NCBI RefSeq assembly: GCF_014204715.1
Contig: NZ_JACHLY010000001.1
Span: 1,302,001-1,366,000 of the forward strand
From: Streptomonospora salina
GTDB lineage: Bacteria; Actinomycetota; Actinomycetes; Streptosporangiales; Streptosporangiaceae
Length of the DNA: 64,000 nt
Reading direction: 5' to 3'
Both the position numbers and the translations under genes were made by a program. Positions 1 through 7,123 of the stretch are shown piece after piece. The first letter of the stretch is position 1. The number at the start of each line of letters is the position of its first letter. Below the pieces are notes generated by a model that saw only the letters and a program-made list of their open reading frames with translations, did no database searches and was not told where the DNA came from.

Positions 1-797
1 CCGGGAGCGGTGCCGGCCCCGCCGAGGCCGGTTTCGTCCTCGTGCACCCAGCGGCGCAGCGCACCCAGGGACGCCTCGGCGCTGAGACCGTTCATCTCCT
101 GGAACAGGTCGGTGGCGACCTGGCTGTCCTGCGGTCGGGCGACGGCGCCGGCCTCGTCGATCCACACCACGGTGGGCACGTTGACGACGTCGTAGAGCGC
201 GGCCGCCTCCCCCTCGGTGTCGACGAGGGCGGGGTGGTCGGGCGCGGCCTCGTCGATCCACGGGCGGGCGTCGCCGGCGTCGCGGTCCATGGCGACGGTG
301 ACGACGGTCAGTCCGTGCGGGGAGAGTTCGCTGTGGCGCTCCTGCCAGGCCGGAAGGTCGTAGCGGCAGCCGCACCAGGACGCCCACATCACCAGGGCGA
401 CCTTGCGGCCGCGGTAGTCGCTGAGGCGGTGGGCCCTGCCGTCGCGATCGCGGAGTTCGACGTCGGGTGCCGCACCCGCGTGCGCGGGGGTCCGGGGCAT
501 GGGCACCACGGCCAGCAGCCCGTGGTCGTGGTCGGCTACCGCGAGGCGCCCCTGCAGCTTCGCGAAGGCGCCGACGTCGACGCGGTCGGCGTGCTCGACG
601 CCGGCGGCCGCTGCGGCCGGGATGCAGGCGTCGCCGCGGCACCAGCCGCGGGGGCGGCGCTCCCAGCCGAGTACGGGCCGGTCCAGCGGTGCGAACAGGC
701 GCCGCTCGGCGCTCGGTGCCGTTCCGGCGGCTATCGGCTCCGGTTCGGCCTCCAGTACATCGGCGCTGTCGCCGCCGAGGACCGTGTAGTGCTGCAT
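1..797 (-). CDS. ResA-like thioredoxin-fold protein (partial, C-terminus beyond window)
   Basis: The reading frame begins at an ATG at 797 and runs off the window, giving at least 265 residues. After about 115 unrecognised N-terminal residues it shows a redoxin/TlpA-like domain: VELRDRDGRAHRLSDYRGRKV, then VMWASWCGCRYDLP, then VPTVVWIDEAG around the cis-proline site. The active-site segment fits the pattern WAxxCGxxxxxP, the Cys form of a family known from selenoproteins with Sec at that place. The second cysteine is one residue away (C-G-C), not two as in CxxC thioredoxins. No signal peptide is visible, so a cytoplasmic location is likely. The gene diverges from the MerR regulator at 898 and both face the palindrome at 833-850, which suggests joint control. 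The substrate is unknown. The domain call is firm, the function is inferred. Confidence 0.75.
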   Translation of the reverse strand, partial: MQHYTVLGGDSADVLEAEPEPIAAGTAPSAERRLFAPLDRPVLGWERRPRGWCRGDACIPAAAAAGVEHADRVDVGAFAKLQGRLAVADHDHGLLAVVPMPRTPAHAGAAPDVELRDRDGRAHRLSDYRGRKVALVMWASWCGCRYDLPAWQERHSELSPHGLTVVTVAMDRDAGDARPWIDEAAPDHPALVDTEGEAAALYDVVNVPTVVWIDEAGAVARPQDSQVATDLFQEMNGLSAEASLGALRRWVHEDETGLGGAGTAP

Positions 798-822
798 GCC
801 GCCTCCCGTGGGCCCGCATTCG

Positions 823-860
823 GATAGTGCAACTCTCCAATATTGGAGAGTAGTACTATC
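823..860. promoter_or_regulatory. Palindromic operator between the redoxin and merR genes
   Basis: An 18-bp perfect palindrome CTCTCCAATATTGGAGAG lies at 833-850. It extends imperfectly to 823-860 through outer GATAGT and ACTATC arms. It is AT-richer than the surroundings and sits between two divergent genes, 26 bp from the redoxin ATG and 48 bp from the merR ATG. Such a dyad is the usual target of a dimeric MerR regulator. That the neighbouring MerR protein binds it is inference from position. Confidence 0.7.
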
Positions 861-897
861 CAATGGAGTCGACAAGAGGCGGGAGAACACGGCAGGG

Positions 898-1596
898 ATG
901 CGGATCTCCGAGTTGAGCGAGCGCAGCGGCGTCCCCGTGGCGACGGTCAAGTACTACCTGCGCGAGGAGCTGCTACCCAAGGGCGAAGCGGTATCGGCCA
1001 CGCAGGCGCGCTACACCGAGGAGCACCTCAAGCGGCTGCGCCTGGTGCGGGCGCTGGCGGAGGTGGCCGAGATCCCGCTCGGACGCATCCGCGCCGTCCT
1101 CCAGGCGGTCGACGACCCCGAGCTGGACCTGCACACCTTGCTGGGCGTCGCCCAGTACGCCTTCACACGGCCGGCGGCGGAGCCCGCCGCCGACGACCCC
1201 GCCTGGCAGCGCGCCGAGCGCCGCACCGCCGAACTGCTGGCCGAGCTCGGATGGCAGGCCGGCGACGCTTCCCCCGCGCGCGGGCGCCTCGTCCGGGCCG
1301 TCGCGGCACTGGAGCGGCTGGACGCCCCGCCGTCCCCGGAGACGCTGCACGGCTACGCGGCCGCCGCGCACCGCACCGCCGAGCTGGACTTGGATCGCGT
1401 CGACCCGGTGATGCCGCGCGACGAGACCGTGCAGAGGGTGGTGACGACGTCGGCGCTGATGGAGCAGACCCTGTCCGCACTTCGCCTGCTCGCTCAGGAG
1501 GACGAGTCGGCACGCAGATTCGGCGGTACCCCGGGCCGCGGTTCCCGGCCGCAGGGCCGGGGCGCCCCCGACGACGGCGGCGCGGACGGGGACTGA
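898..1596 (+). CDS. MerR family transcriptional regulator
   Basis: A 232-residue protein beginning MRISELSERSGVPVATVKYY, which is a typical MerR winged-helix N-terminus (residues 1-70, including LREELLPKGE and the Y-E-HLKRLRLVRAL helix). A long helical region follows, and the C-terminus is Gly/Arg/Pro rich and probably disordered. The open frame extends upstream to 796, but the ATG at 898 is chosen because the MerR fold starts exactly there and because the operator lies just upstream. No cysteine cluster for metal sensing is seen, so the effector may be organic or redox-related. It is divergent from the thioredoxin-like gene and probably controls it and itself. Confidence 0.85.
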   Translation: MRISELSERSGVPVATVKYYLREELLPKGEAVSATQARYTEEHLKRLRLVRALAEVAEIPLGRIRAVLQAVDDPELDLHTLLGVAQYAFTRPAAEPAADDPAWQRAERRTAELLAELGWQAGDASPARGRLVRAVAALERLDAPPSPETLHGYAAAAHRTAELDLDRVDPVMPRDETVQRVVTTSALMEQTLSALRLLAQEDESARRFGGTPGRGSRPQGRGAPDDGGADGD

Positions 1597-1635
1597 AGGC
1601 GCCGGCTCGGCGGCGCGCGTCGGCCCGGAAACACA

Positions 1636-1665
1636 AAACGGCCCCCGCCCGCAGGCGGAGGCCGT
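1636..1665 (-). terminator. Terminator after tRNA-Glu (first in coordinate order)
   Basis: On the minus strand, ACGGCC-TCCGCC pairs with GGGCGGGGGCCGT around a short TGC loop and is followed by TTTTG. It lies about 10 nt past the 3' end of the tRNA-Glu gene at 1675 and is tail to tail with the merR gene. Confidence 0.65.
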
Positions 1666-1674
1666 TCCGATCTG

Positions 1675-1747
1675 TACCCCTGAGCGGATTCGAACCGCCG
1701 TTACCGCCTTGAGAGGGCGGCGTCCTAGGCCACTAGACGACAGGGGC
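1675..1747 (-). tRNA. tRNA-Glu (anticodon CTC)
   Basis: A 73-nt cloverleaf on the minus strand. The acceptor stem is GCCCCTG with CAGGGGT and discriminator A. The anticodon stem-loop is CCGCC-CTCTCAA-GGCGG, giving anticodon CTC (codon GAG), and the T-arm contains GGTTCGAATCC. CCA is not encoded. It is nearly identical to the second tRNA-Glu at 1825-1897, differing in the acceptor stem (T for C at one position, with its partner changed to match). Confidence 0.96.
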
Positions 1748-1786
1748 TCCGGTCGCACAGAACCGTGCAGTCCTGCTTTCCGCAGT

Positions 1787-1811
1787 AAAAAAGCCCCCGC
1801 ATAGCGGGAGC
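1787..1811 (-). terminator. Intrinsic terminator between the two tRNA-Glu genes
   Basis: On the minus strand, GCTCCCGC-TAT-GCGGGGGC forms a hairpin directly followed by six T residues (1787-1792). It lies 14 nt after the 3' end of the tRNA-Glu at 1825-1897. This is one of the few terminators in the window with a clear T tract, and it implies that the two tRNAs are transcribed mainly as separate units. Confidence 0.85.
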
Positions 1812-1824
1812 TTATCCCTCTGCG

Positions 1825-1897
1825 TACCCCCGAGCGGATTCGAACCGCCGTTACCGCCTTGAGAGGGCGGCGTCCTAGGCCACTAGACGACGGGGGC
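1825..1897 (-). tRNA. tRNA-Glu (anticodon CTC), second copy
   Basis: A 73-nt cloverleaf with acceptor stem GCCCCCG/CGGGGGT, discriminator A, anticodon loop CTCTCAA (anticodon CTC) and a standard T-arm. The D-, anticodon and T-arms are the same as those of the copy at 1675. The acceptor stem here is fully paired apart from the G-U at the end. It reads the same codon as its neighbour, and gltX, which charges it, is encoded just upstream on the same strand. Confidence 0.96.
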
Positions 1898-1964
1898 CTG
1901 GATCGCTCTATGGCGACCGGACCGAGAACGGTCCGTCACGGCGTCCGCTCAGCGGATGCCACTG

Positions 1965-2036
1965 CTGGGGTACCAGGACTCGAACCTAGACTAACTGAAC
2001 CAGAATCAGTCGTGCTGCCGATTACACCATACCCCA
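1965..2036 (-). tRNA. tRNA-Gln (anticodon CTG)
   Basis: A 72-nt cloverleaf with acceptor stem TGGGGTA/TACCCCA and discriminator G. The anticodon stem-loop is ACTGA-TTCTGGT-TCAGT, giving anticodon CTG (codon CAG), and the T-arm has GGTTCGAGTCC. In actinomycetes tRNA-Gln is normally mischarged with Glu by GltX and then amidated by GatCAB. Both enzymes are encoded in this window. Confidence 0.96.
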
Positions 2037-2093
2037 GTGCTTTCGGAGGCGGGGATCCGTTCGCCGGTCCCTTTCCCCCTCGGCGCAGGAAAT

Positions 2094-2099
2094 ACTCTA
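2094..2099 (-). promoter_or_regulatory. Possible -10 element for the tRNA-Gln gene
   Basis: TAGAGT on the minus strand (TANNNT type) lies 58 nt upstream of the tRNA-Gln 5' end in a short AT-richer stretch. No convincing -35 box is seen, so this is a weak call. Confidence 0.3.
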
Positions 2100-2211
2100 G
2101 CGGACATCGGGAGTGCTCGCGAATCGGTGGTCGAACCCGGGGGCCGCGGCACCACACACCCTGCGTCATCCCAGGTCATCGCATCACACGGAAACCGGTT
2201 CGACCCCGCGC

Positions 2212-2248
2212 GGGCCCGCACGCGCCGCCGAGGCGGCCGTGCGGGCCC
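2212..2248 (-). terminator. GC-rich hairpin after gltX
   Basis: GGGCCCGCACG (2212-2222) pairs with CGTGCGGGCCC (2238-2248), with an inner GCCGCC/GGCGGC pairing. It begins 62 nt past the gltX stop and has no T tract, as is common for high-GC actinomycete terminators. Confidence 0.5.
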
Positions 2249-2310
2249 GTGTGACCGTGCCCACGCTCGTGGTCGCAGCGCACGCCGGCGCGATCCGGGC
2301 GCCGCGGCGC

Positions 2311-3765
2311 TCACTCCGCCGCCGCAGCCGTCCCCGCCTCTTCGGCGCGCACGCGCTCCAGCGCCGCGTCGATGCGCACCAGAGTGCGCTCGCGGCCCAG
2401 CGCCTGCAGCGACTCGAACAGCGGCAGGCCCACGGTGCGCCCGGTGACCGCCACCCGCACCGGCGCCTGGGCCTTGCCGAGTTTGAGGCCCAGCTCGGTG
2501 CCCGCCGCCTCCAGTTCGGCGCGCAGCGCCTCGGGCTCCCAGGGCAGGGCCGGGTCGGCCAACCGCTCGCGGGCGGCGGCCAGCATCGGCGCCGCGGTCT
2601 CCGGCTTCATCGCCTTGGACCAGCTCTTGGCGTCCTCCACCGGCTCGTCCAGGAACAGGAAGTCGACGTTGGCCGTGATCTCGCCGAGCACGGCCACCCG
2701 GCTCTGGGCCAGCGGGGCGATGGCGCGGAAGGCGTCCTCGTCGTAGTTCTCCTGCGGCCACGGCGCCGCCTCGGGGTCCAGCCACGGCCGGCAGCGGTCG
2801 ACGAAGTCCTCGACCTCCAGCGCGCGGATGTATTCGCCGTTGAAGGCGCGCAGCTTCTTCTCGTCGAAGAACGCGCTCGCGCTGTTGACGTCGGAGACCG
2901 CGAACAGCGGCTCCATCTCGGACCACGGCATGATCTCGCGGTCCTCACCGGGCGACCACCCCAGCAGCATCAGGTAGTTGACCATCGCCTCGGGCAGGAA
3001 GCCTTCGTCCCGGTAGGTCTCCAGGGCCACCTTGTCGCGGCGCTTGGACAGCTTCTGGCGCTTCTCGTTCACGATCACCGGCAGGTGCGCCCACGCCGGC
3101 GCGGTGTGGCCCAGCGCCTGCCACAGCAACTGCTGCTTGGGGGTATTGGACAGGTGCTCCTCGCCCCGGATGACCCGGTTGATACCCATTTCGACGTCGT
3201 CGACGACGTTGGCCAGCACGAACAGCGGGGATCCGTCGGCACGCGCGACGACGAAGTCCTCGATCGAGGCGTGGTCGAACTCCACCCGGCCGCGGATCGC
3301 GTCATCGACCACCGTCGGCCCGCCCTCGGGCACCCGGAACCGCAGCGCCCGGCCCGGGCCGGGCTCCAGGGCGCGGTCGCGGCAGAAGCCGTCGTAGCCC
3401 AGGTTGGGGTTGTCGCGCCGGGCCTGCACCTGTTCGCGGGTGCAATCGCAGTAGTAGGCGCGCCCCTCCTGATAGAGCCGCTCGGCGGTCTCGCGGTGCT
3501 TTCCGGCGTAGTCCGACTGGAAGTAGGGGCCTTCGAAGTGCGGATCGGCGTCGCCGATACCCAGCCAGGCCAGCGCCTGGAGGATGCCCTCGGTCCATTC
3601 CGGCTTGTTGCGTGCGGCATCGGTGTCCTCGATGCGCAGCACGAACCTGCCCTCGTCCTGCTGCCGGGCCAGCGCCCAGTTGAACAGCGCAGACCGCGCC
3701 CCGCCGACGTGGAACATCCCCGTCGGCGACGGTGCGAAGCGCACGCGAATCGGATTCTCAGTCAC
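2311..3765 (-). CDS. gltX: Glutamyl-tRNA synthetase
   Basis: A 484-residue class I aminoacyl-tRNA synthetase. The N-terminal signature is [20 protein letters not shown], with HVGG as the HIGH equivalent, and KLSKRR is the KMSKS equivalent. The C-terminal anticodon-binding helical domain ends in [10 protein letters not shown]. The GTG at 3765 is chosen because conserved sequence begins at once ([10 protein letters not shown]). The frame stays open for 84 more codons, but these have no family likeness. Length is normal for bacterial GltX. It charges tRNA-Glu and, as a non-discriminating enzyme, probably also tRNA-Gln. tRNA-Glu and tRNA-Gln genes lie immediately downstream on the same strand. 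Confidence 0.95.
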   Translation of the reverse strand: MTENPIRVRFAPSPTGMFHVGGARSALFNWALARQQDEGRFVLRIEDTDAARNKPEWTEGILQALAWLGIGDADPHFEGPYFQSDYAGKHRETAERLYQEGRAYYCDCTREQVQARRDNPNLGYDGFCRDRALEPGPGRALRFRVPEGGPTVVDDAIRGRVEFDHASIEDFVVARADGSPLFVLANVVDDVEMGINRVIRGEEHLSNTPKQQLLWQALGHTAPAWAHLPVIVNEKRQKLSKRRDKVALETYRDEGFLPEAMVNYLMLLGWSPGEDREIMPWSEMEPLFAVSDVNSASAFFDEKKLRAFNGEYIRALEVEDFVDRCRPWLDPEAAPWPQENYDEDAFRAIAPLAQSRVAVLGEITANVDFLFLDEPVEDAKSWSKAMKPETAAPMLAAARERLADPALPWEPEALRAELEAAGTELGLKLGKAQAPVRVAVTGRTVGLPLFESLQALGRERTLVRIDAALERVRAEEAGTAAAAE

Positions 3766-4195
3766 ACGTCCCAGCGTATCGGGGACGCCGGTGAGCCGCG
3801 GCGGCGTGCAGGATCGGGGGCGGGGTCCGGGAACCACGCCTCGGATGCGGTCGGCAGAACCCGGCGTCGAAGACGCATCCGGCCGGTCCTCGTCGACCGG
3901 TAGGGGCGGCCGAGGCCACGCGTCGGAATCCGGTGAAGAAACTCGGCACCCGTTTCGGGCACGCACGCGCTTCATGGATTCCGGCAGCCACGATTCGGCA
4001 CGCCGCTCCTCCAGCATGACCGTTCACGGGTGTGTCTCGGATTCAGGAATAACAGGCGTGTCCACAGCATCCGGAAAACCCCAGCGGTCCCCTTTTCGGG
4101 CCGGGAACGGCAGGCTCCGGCGGCCTATCCCCGCGACCTCGCTCCCGACCGCCGGTGCCACCAGCATCCAGCCCTCATACGGTTAGGGTTCTTCC
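3766..4195. other. Divergent intergenic region gltX / membrane protein
   Basis: 430 bp between the gltX start and the divergent membrane-protein gene. The open frames here are low-complexity Arg/Pro/Ser shadows. Apart from the promoter-like element next to 4196, I see no supported feature. Confidence 0.5.
4184..4195 (+). promoter_or_regulatory. -10 element suggesting a leaderless transcript
   Basis: TAGGGT at 4184-4189 matches TANNNT and ends 6 nt before the ATG at 4196. There is no Shine-Dalgarno sequence between them. This spacing is the usual mark of leaderless mRNAs in actinobacteria. It is inferred from spacing only. Confidence 0.5.
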
Positions 4196-4849
4196 ATGGA
4201 GGAACCGACCCCCCATCCGCTCCACCGCAGACTCGTGCGGATGCAGCTTGGATTCCAGAGTCGGCCGCTGCGAACGGCCCTGGTCGCCGGCGTCCTCAGC
4301 GGAGTCCTGTTCGGTGCCGCCACCGGACTGCTCGAGGGAACCGGCCAGATGACACCGTCGGTCGAGGGTGGGGCTGAGCTCGCCTGGTCGGCGTGGGCCG
4401 TGGGCACGGTCGGCGGGGTGTGCTTCGGCGTGTTGATGACCGTCTTCTACTGGCGGTCCGCCCGCCGGCTCGACGCCGCACCCTTGCCGCCGGAGACCGA
4501 CCCCGACGCACTCATCGCTGCGCGCCGGCGGCTGCGCCAAGGGCGTCGTAGCCACGCCCCGGAGGTCGACGGGCTCGTCGTCCATCTGGCCGCGCAGATG
4601 AGCGCGGCCAAACGCTGGTCCGATCCGCGGTGGCTCGCCTGGTTCTGCGGCGTCACCTTCACCCTCGGGCTCGGCTCCAACATCGCCGCGATCCTGCTCG
4701 CTCCGCAGGACGTGCAATGGGTGCATGTTGTCGGCGCAATCCTGTTCGGATCGCATTTGTGCGCCCTGCCGTGGGCGGTGCGCTCGGCACGGCGAGCGCG
4801 CTCGCTCGCTGAGAGCATCGGGGGATCCGAACGCACCGACGAGCGGTGA
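4196..4849 (+). CDS. Four-helix membrane protein of unknown function
   Basis: A 217-residue protein that I do not recognise. It shows two pairs of hydrophobic helices. The first pair is at about residues 27-46 (TALVAGVLSGVLFGAATGLL) and 64-84 (WAVGTVGGVCFGVLMTVFYW). The second is at about 150-170 (WFCGVTFTLGLGSNIAAILL) and 176-196. A charged cytoplasmic loop rich in Arg/Asp (ARRRLRQGRRSH) separates the pairs. The start is the ATG at 4196, with no ribosome-binding site but a TANNNT box 6 nt upstream. It is divergent from gltX and convergent with the FAH-family gene. No catalytic motif is seen. Confidence 0.75.
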   Translation: MEEPTPHPLHRRLVRMQLGFQSRPLRTALVAGVLSGVLFGAATGLLEGTGQMTPSVEGGAELAWSAWAVGTVGGVCFGVLMTVFYWRSARRLDAAPLPPETDPDALIAARRRLRQGRRSHAPEVDGLVVHLAAQMSAAKRWSDPRWLAWFCGVTFTLGLGSNIAAILLAPQDVQWVHVVGAILFGSHLCALPWAVRSARRARSLAESIGGSERTDER

Positions 4850-5063
4850 GGGCCTGTCGGAGCGACAACGCGCACCGGCGGGCCGCCCCTTGGACAGGTA
4901 CGCGGTGTAGGAGCCGTCAGTCAGCCGCCTGCGTGCCGGTCACGTCCGGGCGACTGCCGTCAATCGCACTGCGGCGGTAGCCGCCCCCACGCCCCAGGGC
5001 CCCGACCGGCGGTGCAGCCGTCGGCCAGGCAGCCCCGGATCGAGAACACCGGGCCACTGCCGA

Positions 5064-5864
5064 TCACTCCCGGGTGATCACCCGGTTGGACAGCTCGCCG
5101 ACGCGCTCGACCGCGACGCTCATCTCGGAACCGACCTCCACCGGACCGACGCCGGCGGGGGTGCCGGTGAGCAGGACGTCGCCCGGCAGCAGGGTCATGA
5201 ACGAGCTGACGTAGGAGATCACCGCGGGGATGTCGTGGATGAACCGCGAGGTGCGGCCGTCCTGGCGGACCTCCCCGTCGACGGTAGTGGTCACCCGCAG
5301 GTCGCTCGCCTCTTCCAGGGAGAGTCCGGTCTCGATCCACGGGCCGATCGGGCAGAACGAGTCGAAGCCCTTGCCGCGGGTCCACTGCTTGTCGGACTTC
5401 TGCAGATCGCGCGCCGTGACGTCGTTGGCCACGGTGTAGCCGAAGACGACCTCCGCGGCACGCTCGCGCGGAACCTCGCGGCACGGGCGGGAGATCACCA
5501 CGGCGAGCTCGCCTTCGAAGTCCACCCGCTGGGAGATCGGCGGGTAGAACACCGGGTCGCCCGGACCGGTGACCGCCGTCGAGGGCTTGAGGAAGACCAC
5601 CGGCTCCTCGGTGCTCTCACCGGTGATGTCGCTCATCTCGGCGACGTGGTCGGCGTAGTTCTTGCCGATGCACACCACCTTGCTCGGCAGCACCGGCGAC
5701 AGCAGCCGCACGTCCTCGACCTTGGCGCGTTCCCCCGTGAGCTGGATCTGCCCCATCAGCGGATGCCCGCTGATCCGCGACACGTACTCCTGGCCGTTCT
5801 CCTCGTCGGTGTCGATCAAGCCGTACCCGACATCGTCGCTCACGGAGAATCTTGCGATGCGCAC
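5064..5864 (-). CDS. Fumarylacetoacetate hydrolase (FAH) family protein
   Basis: A 266-residue protein of the FAH / 2-hydroxyhepta-2,4-diene-1,7-dioate isomerase family. Key segments are VCIGKNYADHVAEM, VVFLKPSTAVTGPGDPV, DFEGELAVVISRPCR (metal-binding E-x-E type glutamates), GYTVANDVTARDLQ, GKGFDSFCPIGPW and GDVLLTGTPAGVGPVEVG. All are typical of the C-C bond hydrolase/decarboxylase fold. The GTG at 5864 starts the conserved N-terminus (VRIARFSVSDDVGYGL). The 36 codons upstream in the same frame are basic and not family-like. It probably acts on acylpyruvates or an aromatic-catabolism intermediate in the cytoplasm, but no pathway genes adjoin it. The gene lies upstream of gltX on the same strand, with the membrane-protein gene (opposite strand) between them. 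Confidence 0.88.
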   Translation of the reverse strand: MRIARFSVSDDVGYGLIDTDEENGQEYVSRISGHPLMGQIQLTGERAKVEDVRLLSPVLPSKVVCIGKNYADHVAEMSDITGESTEEPVVFLKPSTAVTGPGDPVFYPPISQRVDFEGELAVVISRPCREVPRERAAEVVFGYTVANDVTARDLQKSDKQWTRGKGFDSFCPIGPWIETGLSLEEASDLRVTTTVDGEVRQDGRTSRFIHDIPAVISYVSSFMTLLPGDVLLTGTPAGVGPVEVGSEMSVAVERVGELSNRVITRE

Positions 5865-6001
5865 GTCTGCTGCCTGCCTGTTCTTGCCGATTCGACAGTC
5901 CTTCGTCCGCGACCAGCGTACCCAGGTGCGCGGCGGGCGGCGGCGTATCCGGACCCCGGAGGGACTCCGCAAGACGGGACGGCACGCGCTTTTCAGTCAC
6001 A

Positions 6002-7072
6002 ATGGACACGACATGGTTTCCTCGCCGCTTCTGCGATCCTGGAACCGCTTCCGGAAGCCGCCGCCGCGCCGCCCGGAGCCGCCTCGGTCTACCGCCGTCC
6101 ACCCGCAGAAAGGCCCACCGCTTGTCCCCGTCCTCTGGGAACTCCGACCGCAGCCTCCGCGAATCGCGTAGCCGGCGGCGCACCGGACTCGCGCTGCTGC
6201 TCGGCCTGGTCGTGCTCGCCGCCGGAACCGGCCTGCTCGTCGTGGACCGGCAGGCGCCGCAGGTGCTGACGGGAGACGATGCCGGCAGCGCCACCGGCGG
6301 CGCGCAATCCGGCGGCTCCGGTTCCGGCTCCGCATCGGCCACCGCCACGGCGCCGCAGCCGTCCGGGGACGGCGACGCGCCGGATTCCGGTGGCACCGGC
6401 GGCGGATCCGGCGGCGGCGACGCGTCGACCGCCACGCCGGCCGAGGAGCGGACCGGCGGGCAGCCGGAGGAAGAGGGAACGGATACGCCCGCACCGCAGG
6501 ACCGCCCCTCCGACGAGGAGCTTCCCGCGGTGATGGGCTCGGTCGAGGACGAAGTCGACGAAGCCGGCGGCGAACTGGAAGTCGTCCCCGGCGAAAGCGA
6601 CCCCGCCGGCGAGGGGCCGCGGACGCGCTACACCGTCGAGGTCGAGGAGGGCCTGCCCGGCGACGCGGCCGACTTCGCCGCCGCCGTCGAGCAGATCCTG
6701 GCCGACGAGCGCGGCTGGCGCGGCGAGGACGGGATCTCGATGCAGCGCGTGGACGGGGAGCACCCCGACTTCCGGGTGGCGCTGGCCGCCCCCGAGACCG
6801 TCGACCGGATGTGCGCCCCGCTGCAGACCATGGGCCGTGTCTCCTGCACCACGAACGACCGGGCGATCATCAACCAGAACCGGTGGGTCTCGGGCGTGGA
6901 GCACTTCGACGGCGACCTGCGCACCTACCGGATCTACGTGATCAACCACGAGGTCGGCCACGCACTGGGCCGCGGCCACGTCTCCTGCCCCGGGCCGGGT
7001 GAACCGGCGCCGGTCATGCAGCAGCAGACCTTCGGCCTGCAGGGCTGCGAGCCCAACGGCTGGGTGCAGTGA
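6002..7072 (+). CDS. Secreted or membrane-anchored DUF3152 protein with a zinc-protease motif
   Basis: A 356-residue protein. After a basic N-terminus (RRKAH...RESRSRRRTG) there is a single hydrophobic helix, GLALLLGLVVLAAGTGLLVV. About 100 residues of Gly/Ser/Glu/Pro-rich linker follow. The C-terminal domain (from about residue 205, RYTVEVEEGLPGDAADF) matches DUF3152 and contains INHEVGHALGRGH, the HExxHxxGxxH zinc-metalloprotease pattern. The paired cysteines CAPLQTMGRVSC and HVSCPG...GC suggest disulfides, so an extracellular location. The start is uncertain: the ATG at 6002 is used, but the TTG at about 6122 would put the start closer to the anchor helix. The substrate is unknown. It is tail to tail with cimA. 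Confidence 0.75.
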   Translation: MDTTWFPRRFCDPGTASGSRRRAARSRLGLPPSTRRKAHRLSPSSGNSDRSLRESRSRRRTGLALLLGLVVLAAGTGLLVVDRQAPQVLTGDDAGSATGGAQSGGSGSGSASATATAPQPSGDGDAPDSGGTGGGSGGGDASTATPAEERTGGQPEEEGTDTPAPQDRPSDEELPAVMGSVEDEVDEAGGELEVVPGESDPAGEGPRTRYTVEVEEGLPGDAADFAAAVEQILADERGWRGEDGISMQRVDGEHPDFRVALAAPETVDRMCAPLQTMGRVSCTTNDRAIINQNRWVSGVEHFDGDLRTYRIYVINHEVGHALGRGHVSCPGPGEPAPVMQQQTFGLQGCEPNGWVQ

Positions 7073-7123
7073 AGCCCCGGTCCCGCGCCGGGCCTGCGGC
7101 CGCCGGTCGAAGCCGCGCCGGGG

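Noticed and set aside
42-827. A 261-codon plus-strand frame at the left edge
   Set aside because: It is antisense to the thioredoxin-like gene, whose redoxin motifs are clear on the minus strand. The plus frame is Gly/Val/Ala low complexity.
2120-2160. GGTCGAACCC-like stretch resembling a T-arm
   Set aside because: No acceptor or anticodon stem can be drawn around it, so it is not a tRNA.
2113-3903. A 596-codon plus-strand frame over gltX
   Set aside because: It is a GC-rich shadow of gltX. The minus-strand product carries all synthetase motifs.
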